From: an uncultured Pseudomonadales bacterium
Lineage (GTDB): Bacteria > Pseudomonadota > Gammaproteobacteria > Pseudomonadales > Porticoccaceae
NCBI GenBank assembly: GCA_943788445.1
Contig: CALSQH010000014.1
Coordinates: 1-64,000 of the forward strand
Length of the DNA stretch: 64,000 nucleotides
Direction of reading: 5' to 3'
Shown piece by piece: positions 59,750-64,000 of the stretch. The position numbers and the translations under genes were made by a program. Within the stretch, counting starts at the first letter, position 1. Each line of letters begins with the position of its first letter. A model generated the notes under the pieces. The model made no database searches and had not been told where the DNA came from. It saw nothing but the letters and a program-made list of their open reading frames with translations.

Positions 59750-60622
59750 ATGTCTATCTTAATTAATAGCGACACTAAAGTTATCTGTCAGGGCTTTACT
59801 GGCGGGCAGGGTACTTTCCACTCAGAACAAGCGATTGCCTACGGCACAAAAATGGTCGGTGGTGTAACCCCGGGCAAAGGCGGAACTACTCACCTTGGTC
59901 TGCCAGTATTTAATACCGTTGCAGAAGCGGTAGCAGTGACGGGTGCTGAAGCCTCAGTTATCTATGTACCGGCTCCATTCTGTAAAGACTCTATTCTTGA
60001 AGCCGCCAACTCAGGCCTCAAGCTGGTTGTTTGTATTACTGAGGGTGTTCCCACTCAGGATATGCTCGACTGTAAAGTGGTTTGCGACACTTTAGGTGTG
60101 CGTCTAATCGGACCTAACTGCCCGGGTGTTATCACGCCAGGCGAATGTAAGATCGGCATTATGCCTGGTCATATTCACCTGCCAGGCAAAGTTGGCATCG
60201 TTTCTCGTTCAGGTACTCTGACTTATGAAGCGGTTAAGCAGACCACCGATTACGGTTTTGGTCAGTCTACCTGTGTGGGTATTGGTGGCGACCCGATTCC
60301 CGGTTCTAGCTTTATCGATATTCTCGCGCTGTTTGAAAAAGATCCAGCCACAGAAGCGATCGTCATGATCGGTGAGATTGGCGGAACTGCAGAAGAAGAA
60401 GCAGCGGCATATATTAAAGCTAATGTCACCAAGCCTGTTGTCTCTTACATTGCTGGTGTTACTGCACCTGCGGGTAAGCGTATGGGTCACGCTGGCGCGA
60501 TTGTTTCCGGCGGTAAAGGCACTGCAGATGAGAAATTTGCGGCGCTTGAAGATGCGGGTGTTAAGACCGTTCGCAGTCTGGCTGATATCGGTAATGGCCT
60601 AAAGGAAATTACCGGCTGGTAA
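59750..60622 (+). CDS. sucD: Succinyl-CoA ligase (ADP-forming) alpha subunit
   Basis: 290 aa. Seen: CoA-binding [57 protein letters not shown], and the phospho-histidine segment [16 protein letters not shown] (His about residue 246). Directly abuts sucC; a terminator follows 24 bp after the stop. Confidence 0.97.
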   Translation: MSILINSDTKVICQGFTGGQGTFHSEQAIAYGTKMVGGVTPGKGGTTHLGLPVFNTVAEAVAVTGAEASVIYVPAPFCKDSILEAANSGLKLVVCITEGVPTQDMLDCKVVCDTLGVRLIGPNCPGVITPGECKIGIMPGHIHLPGKVGIVSRSGTLTYEAVKQTTDYGFGQSTCVGIGGDPIPGSSFIDILALFEKDPATEAIVMIGEIGGTAEEEAAAYIKANVTKPVVSYIAGVTAPAGKRMGHAGAIVSGGKGTADEKFAALEDAGVKTVRSLADIGNGLKEITGW

Positions 60623-60645
60623 GTTCTTTTGAGGTTTTAGCGATA

Positions 60646-60675
60646 TAAAAAAGTGGCTTTCGGGCCGCTTTTTTT
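60646..60675 (+). terminator. Rho-independent terminator after sucCD
   Basis: AAAAAGTGGC pairs with GCCGCTTTTTTT (one G-U pair) around TTTCGG, followed by T7. Ends the sdh-suc operon. Confidence 0.88.
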
Positions 60676-60691
60676 GTGTCTGGCGAATAAT

Positions 60692-60730
60692 CTCTCACTC
60701 TTGTCACTCTGAGCGAAGCCGAAGGGTCTG
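60692..60730 (+). repeat. Degenerate half of a GTCACTCTGAGCGAAG-type interspersed repeat
   Basis: TTGTCACTCTGAGCGAAGCC followed by GAAGGGTCT... GAGATCCTCTGTCTGAATGA resembles the core of the element at 5.83-6.00 kb (GTCATCCCGA...GAGGGATCT...AGGATGACA) but is decayed and single. Confidence 0.5.
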
Positions 60731-60803
60731 TTGGAGATCCTCTGTCTGAATGATAAAAAATGCTCAGTCGAGACTACTAATAAGGATTTACTTCGATAGT
60801 TCA

Positions 60804-60960
60804 GATAGTCCCTCGATATAATCCTGAGATCAATCAGGGGCTGCTTATGAGTTTATAATTTTCAGATTGAGCGAGCGCTTGTTTGAGTGAAATGAGTTGC
60901 GTGAGCGCTGAAAATTATAAACTCATGGGACCGATCTCAAGGGTATACCGAGGGGCTATC
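60804..60960 (+). repeat. 157-bp imperfect palindrome (MITE-like hairpin element)
   Basis: Inner arms are a perfect 19-bp inverted repeat: ATGAGTTTATAATTTTCAG (60847-60865) and its complement (60908-60926). Outer arms GATAGTCCCTCGATATAATC...TGAGATC (60804-60831) and GATCTCAAGGGTATACCGAG...GGCTATC (60933-60960) also pair with about five mismatches. The 42-bp central part is GC-richer (AGCGAGCGCTTG...GTGAGCGC). No reading frame. It fills much of the 459-bp gene-free stretch 60623-61081 between sucD and the thioesterase genes. MITE-, ERIC- or REP-class identity is inference. Confidence 0.85.
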
Positions 60961-61081
60961 CCCCTGCAAAAACCAAAACCTCCCAACAACAAATGAATAA
61001 AGAATAACTGCTATCATTCCTTTAAACTGATCTAATAACCACCGAAGCAACAATTATTCATTAAAAGATCCGAGCAAAAAA

Positions 61082-61615
61082 ATGGCATTCGATATGACAA
61101 TGGCCCTGTTCCGGCCAGCGCTAAAATATGCAATGGAAAAGAACGGTCATGGCAAGACTCTCGGTCTCAAGATGACCGGCATTAATCGCGGCGAAATTAA
61201 TTTAGTCTTCCCTTACAAAGAAGAAGTGATTGGCAATCCGCTAACCGGCGTTATCCACGGTGGCATAATCGTCAGCCTACTCGATACCGCCTGTGGCTCA
61301 GCCGCTATGACCGTACTTAATACACCGGCTGTTACACCGACCATAGATTTACGTCTCGACTACATGCATCCAGCCGAGCCTAACAAACCAATCTATGTCG
61401 AAGCCAAAGTCTATCGCCAGACCTCCAATGTTATCTTCTGTCGCGGTCTTGCTTGGCAGGAAGATAAAGAAAATCCCATCGCCCACTGCGTGGCAAACTT
61501 TATGAAAGTCGACTCAAAAAGTATTAATTTCAGCGCTATCGCGATAACCCAATTACGCCGACTCATGCCCTGGGGACAAAAAAGTGCAAGCAGCGATCAG
61601 GGAGCCGAGAAATGA
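61082..61615 (+). CDS. Hotdog-fold thioesterase (PaaI family) 1
   Basis: Cytoplasmic acyl-CoA thioesterase-like protein of 177 aa. Hotdog helix motif GNPLTGVIHGGIIVSLLDTA (with the HGG catalytic loop, Asp in LLDTACG), then a strand block PTIDLRLDYMHPAEPN. The C-terminal 25 residues form a polar extension. Overlaps the next thioesterase gene by 4 bp (ATGA), so the two are probably made together and may form a hetero-oligomer. Substrate unknown. Confidence 0.85.
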   Translation: MAFDMTMALFRPALKYAMEKNGHGKTLGLKMTGINRGEINLVFPYKEEVIGNPLTGVIHGGIIVSLLDTACGSAAMTVLNTPAVTPTIDLRLDYMHPAEPNKPIYVEAKVYRQTSNVIFCRGLAWQEDKENPIAHCVANFMKVDSKSINFSAIAITQLRRLMPWGQKSASSDQGAEK

Positions 61616-62070
61616 GCGCCGATATAAATAACCATCCCCTCGAAGACTGGCAGGCCAATGTTGCCGCCGCTCGTCAAGAGAACAGCCCGCAGACCGTTAT
61701 GGAAATGATTCCCTATGCCGCCTTTATTGGTGCACAGGCCAAAATTGAAAACGACCGACTGCTCTATTGGTTGGATAAGCGCGCATCAAATATAGGCAAT
61801 CCCTCCTTGCCGGCTATTCACGGCGGTGTTATAGGTGGCTTTCTTGAGCTCTCCGCAGCCATAGAAATTATCTACAGTCTTGATATTGCCGCTGTCCCGA
61901 AAGTCGTCGATTTCTCTCTCGATTACCTGCGTGCTGGGCGCTATAAAACGATCTATGCTAAATGTAACGTCTTGCGACAGGGCAAGAAACTCGTCAATGT
62001 CTCGGCCACCGCTTGGCAAGATGACGAGCAGACGCCAATCGCCACTGCGCGCTGTCATTTTCTGATCTGA
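61612..62070 (+). CDS. Hotdog-fold thioesterase (PaaI family) 2
   Basis: 152-aa hotdog protein. Helix motif SLPAIHGGVIGGFLELSAAI (HGG present, the Asp position is Glu in FLELS), then VVDFSLDYLRAGRYKTIYAK and VSATAWQDDEQTPIATA. Weakly similar to its partner; the Asp-to-Glu change could mean a different substrate or a structural subunit. Followed by the heat-shock promoter of htpG. Confidence 0.83.
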   Translation: MSADINNHPLEDWQANVAAARQENSPQTVMEMIPYAAFIGAQAKIENDRLLYWLDKRASNIGNPSLPAIHGGVIGGFLELSAAIEIIYSLDIAAVPKVVDFSLDYLRAGRYKTIYAKCNVLRQGKKLVNVSATAWQDDEQTPIATARCHFLI

Positions 62071-62106
62071 GAAATCTAAGTTGCAGTAACTAAGTTAGTA
62101 GCAACG

Positions 62107-62134
62107 CTTGAAATTTCTTAAGCAGCCCCCATCT
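62107..62134 (+). promoter_or_regulatory. Sigma-32 (RpoH) heat-shock promoter for htpG
   Basis: CTTGAAA (62107-62113), 13-bp spacer, CCCCATCT (62127-62134), matching the RpoH consensus CTTGAA / CCCCATNT. It leaves an about 100-nt leader before htpG. Confidence 0.88.
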
Positions 62135-62240
62135 GTTAGCTCATGTAAAAATCTATTTAAGGGTCTTTTAAAACGTTCTTTAAAACATCCTTTAAAAAAC
62201 AGTTCATGCAGTTAACATCAGATCAGGAGATCAATAGGAA

Positions 62241-64000
62241 ATGACCGCTAAAGCAAAAGCTAAATCATCAGCAGAAACACTGGGTTTTCAAACAGAAGCG
62301 AAACAACTGCTTCACCTAATGATTCACTCGCTTTACTCCAACAAGGAGATATTTTTACGCGAATTAATCTCCAATGCGTCAGATGCAACCGACAAGTTGC
62401 GCTTTGAAGCACTGGAAAATTCAGCACTCTATGAAGACGATGGCGACTTGCGCATTCGCATCGCTATCGACGCAGAGGCTAAAACCATTGAGATTTCTGA
62501 TAATGGTATTGGTATGTCACGAGATGAAGTTATTACCAATCTCGGGACCATCGCCAAATCTGGCACCGCTGACTTTTTGAAAAACCTAACCGGCGATCAA
62601 AAGCAGGATTCCCAGCTTATTGGTCAGTTCGGAGTCGGTTTTTACTCCTCATTTATCGTTGCCGATCGTGTTGTCGTGGAAACCCGCCGAGCCGGTGCCA
62701 GTCCTGATGAGGCCATCCGCTGGAGCTGTGAAGGCGAAGCCGACTACCAGATTGAAGCGATTGAGCGCGCCGAGCGCGGAACCTCAATCACGCTGCATCT
62801 AAAAGGCGAAGAGCAAGAGTTTGCCAACGACTGGCGTCTGCGCAGCATTGTTAAAAAATACTCAGATCATATTGCCATTCCCGTAGAAATGCTTAAGCAA
62901 GAGCCGCCAGCAATGCCAGGGGATGATGAAAAGAAAGAAGAACCCGCCGAGATCGTACCTGAGTGGGAAGCGGTCAATGATGCGCAGGCATTGTGGACCC
63001 GTTCAAGAAGCGACGTCAGCGAAGAAGAATACAAAGAATTCTACCGTCTGGTCTCTCACGACTTTGCCGAGCCACTCAGCTGGAGCCACAACCGCGTTGA
63101 AGGTAAGCAGGAATACACCAGCCTGCTGTATATCCCCGCCATGGCACCAATGGACCTCTATCAGCGAGAAGCCTCTCGCGGCATCAAACTGTATATCAAG
63201 CGCACCTTTATTATGGATGACGCCGAACAGTTTATGCCGATGTACCTGCGCTTTGTAAAAGGCGTGTTGGATAGTGCCGATCTGCCATTGAATGTCTCTC
63301 GTGAAATCCTCCAGAAGACCCCTATGGTCGACAGCATTCGCGCCGCACTCACCAAGCGAATTTTGGATATGCTCAGCAAGATGGCTACTAGCGAGCCAGA
63401 GAAATACGCCAAATTCTGGACCCAGTTCGGTGCCGTATTGAAAGAAGGCCCCAGCGAAGATCATGGCAACCGCGAGAAAATCGCCAAGCTATTCCGTTTC
63501 GCCAGTTCAACCAGTGATTCCGCAGAGCCCACTGTCAGTTTGGCTGACTACGTAGGCCGTATGAAAGAAGGGCAGGACAAGATTTACTTTGTTACAGGTG
63601 ATAGCTATTCCGTGATCAAGAACAGCCCTTACTTGGAAGTCTTCGACAAACATGGTGTCGAAGTGCTGCTGATGTCTGATCGTATTGATGAATGGATGAT
63701 GGGTTATCTGACTGAGTTTGATGGCAAGTCCTTCCAAGATGTTGCCCGTGGTGAACTCGATCTGAGTAAGATTACTGGTGAAGAAGATAAGTCTGATAGC
63801 AATGCTGATAAAGATGCCGCTTCAGAAGATAAAGACAATGCCGAACTGTTAGTGCGTATCAAAGCGCTGCTGGAAGACAAAGTCGACGAGGTTCGCAGCA
63901 CCAAGCGACTGACGAGTTCACCAGCCTGTCTGGTTGTCGGTGCCGATGATATGGGCGAGCAGATGCGCAAAATTATGGCCGCCGCAGGGCAGCCGGTTCC
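62241..64000 (+). CDS. htpG: Hsp90-family chaperone HtpG, 3'-truncated by window edge
   Basis: ATP-dependent chaperone. From ATG 62241 (AGGAA at 62235-62239) the frame stays open to the last base, giving 586 codons of an expected 630-640. N-terminal GHKL ATPase: [40 protein letters not shown] and [20 protein letters not shown]. Middle domain: [20 protein letters not shown] and NVSREILQ. Acidic linker before [20 protein letters not shown] in the C-terminal domain. Under the RpoH promoter just upstream. Confidence 0.97.
   Translation, partial: MTAKAKAKSSAETLGFQTEAKQLLHLMIHSLYSNKEIFLRELISNASDATDKLRFEALENSALYEDDGDLRIRIAIDAEAKTIEISDNGIGMSRDEVITNLGTIAKSGTADFLKNLTGDQKQDSQLIGQFGVGFYSSFIVADRVVVETRRAGASPDEAIRWSCEGEADYQIEAIERAERGTSITLHLKGEEQEFANDWRLRSIVKKYSDHIAIPVEMLKQEPPAMPGDDEKKEEPAEIVPEWEAVNDAQALWTRSRSDVSEEEYKEFYRLVSHDFAEPLSWSHNRVEGKQEYTSLLYIPAMAPMDLYQREASRGIKLYIKRTFIMDDAEQFMPMYLRFVKGVLDSADLPLNVSREILQKTPMVDSIRAALTKRILDMLSKMATSEPEKYAKFWTQFGAVLKEGPSEDHGNREKIAKLFRFASSTSDSAEPTVSLADYVGRMKEGQDKIYFVTGDSYSVIKNSPYLEVFDKHGVEVLLMSDRIDEWMMGYLTEFDGKSFQDVARGELDLSKITGEEDKSDSNADKDAASEDKDNAELLVRIKALLEDKVDEVRSTKRLTSSPACLVVGADDMGEQMRKIMAAAGQPV

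Noticed and set aside
59927..59934. GCGGTAGC inside sucD
   Set aside because: Matches the ops core by chance in coding sequence; no leader position, no flanking hairpin, unrelated operon.

Overview
The window looks like a chromosome segment of a marine gammaproteobacterium. The gltA / sdhCDAB-sucAB-lpdA-sucCD arrangement, RfaH, a sigma-32-type htpG promoter and the mix of O-antigen genes all fit. A Cellvibrionales/SAR92-like lineage is my guess by gene style only; no rRNA or other decisive marker is present. No CRISPR array, insertion sequence or complete prophage was seen.

Region 1 (1-10.4 kb) is GC-richer and uses many C-ending codons. It holds the 3' part of a phosphomannomutase gene (manB/cpsG), rfaH, a large SLBB/Wza-like export protein, a Wzi-like outer-membrane protein, an elaborate palindromic repeat, a first dTDP-L-rhamnose operon (rmlACDB) and a Wzz-like chain-length regulator. 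Region 2 (10.4-20.8 kb) turns AT-rich. It opens with an ops/JUMPstart-like element and a MarR-type EPS regulator, followed by gmd, a colC/fcl-like gene and a colD-like gene (GDP-colitose type pathway). Then come Wzy, a frameshifted Wzx, two GT2 enzymes, a CapK-like protein and a sugar epimerase. Region 3 (20.8-22.6 kb) is a scrap zone: four related small, mostly exported proteins or fragments plus a GspM-like fragment. Region 4 (22.6-39.5 kb) is a second polysaccharide block: tandem WbpL-like initiating transferases, a second ops-like element, manC, two sulfotransferases, a second Wzy, glycosyltransferases, a complete second rml operon (rmlBACD), a second Wzx, a 9-copy 8-bp tandem repeat, an epimerase and a PglC/WcaJ-like initiating transferase. 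Region 5 (39.6-43.5 kb) has two paralogous HYR-domain lipoproteins, one frameshifted, around a small outer-membrane barrel. A WecA-like gene and tRNA-Asn close the surface-polysaccharide region.

Region 6 (45-64 kb) is housekeeping: an MlaC-like protein, uvrB, gltA, the sdh-suc TCA operon, a palindromic MITE-like hairpin, two hotdog thioesterases and the 5' 586 codons of htpG behind a heat-shock promoter.

The first 43 kb can be read as one regulated surface-glycan region. ManB and ManC make GDP-mannose, Gmd/ColC/ColD make a deoxyhexose, the two rml sets make dTDP-rhamnose, up to four initiating transferases start chains, two Wzx/Wzy sets flip and polymerise, Wzz sets length, and Wza/Wzi export or anchor. 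RfaH plus two ops-like sites would couple long-operon transcription. Four suspected single-base insertions (colD twice, wzx once, a lipoprotein once) are either real inactivation, slippage control, or sequence error; the sequence alone cannot decide.
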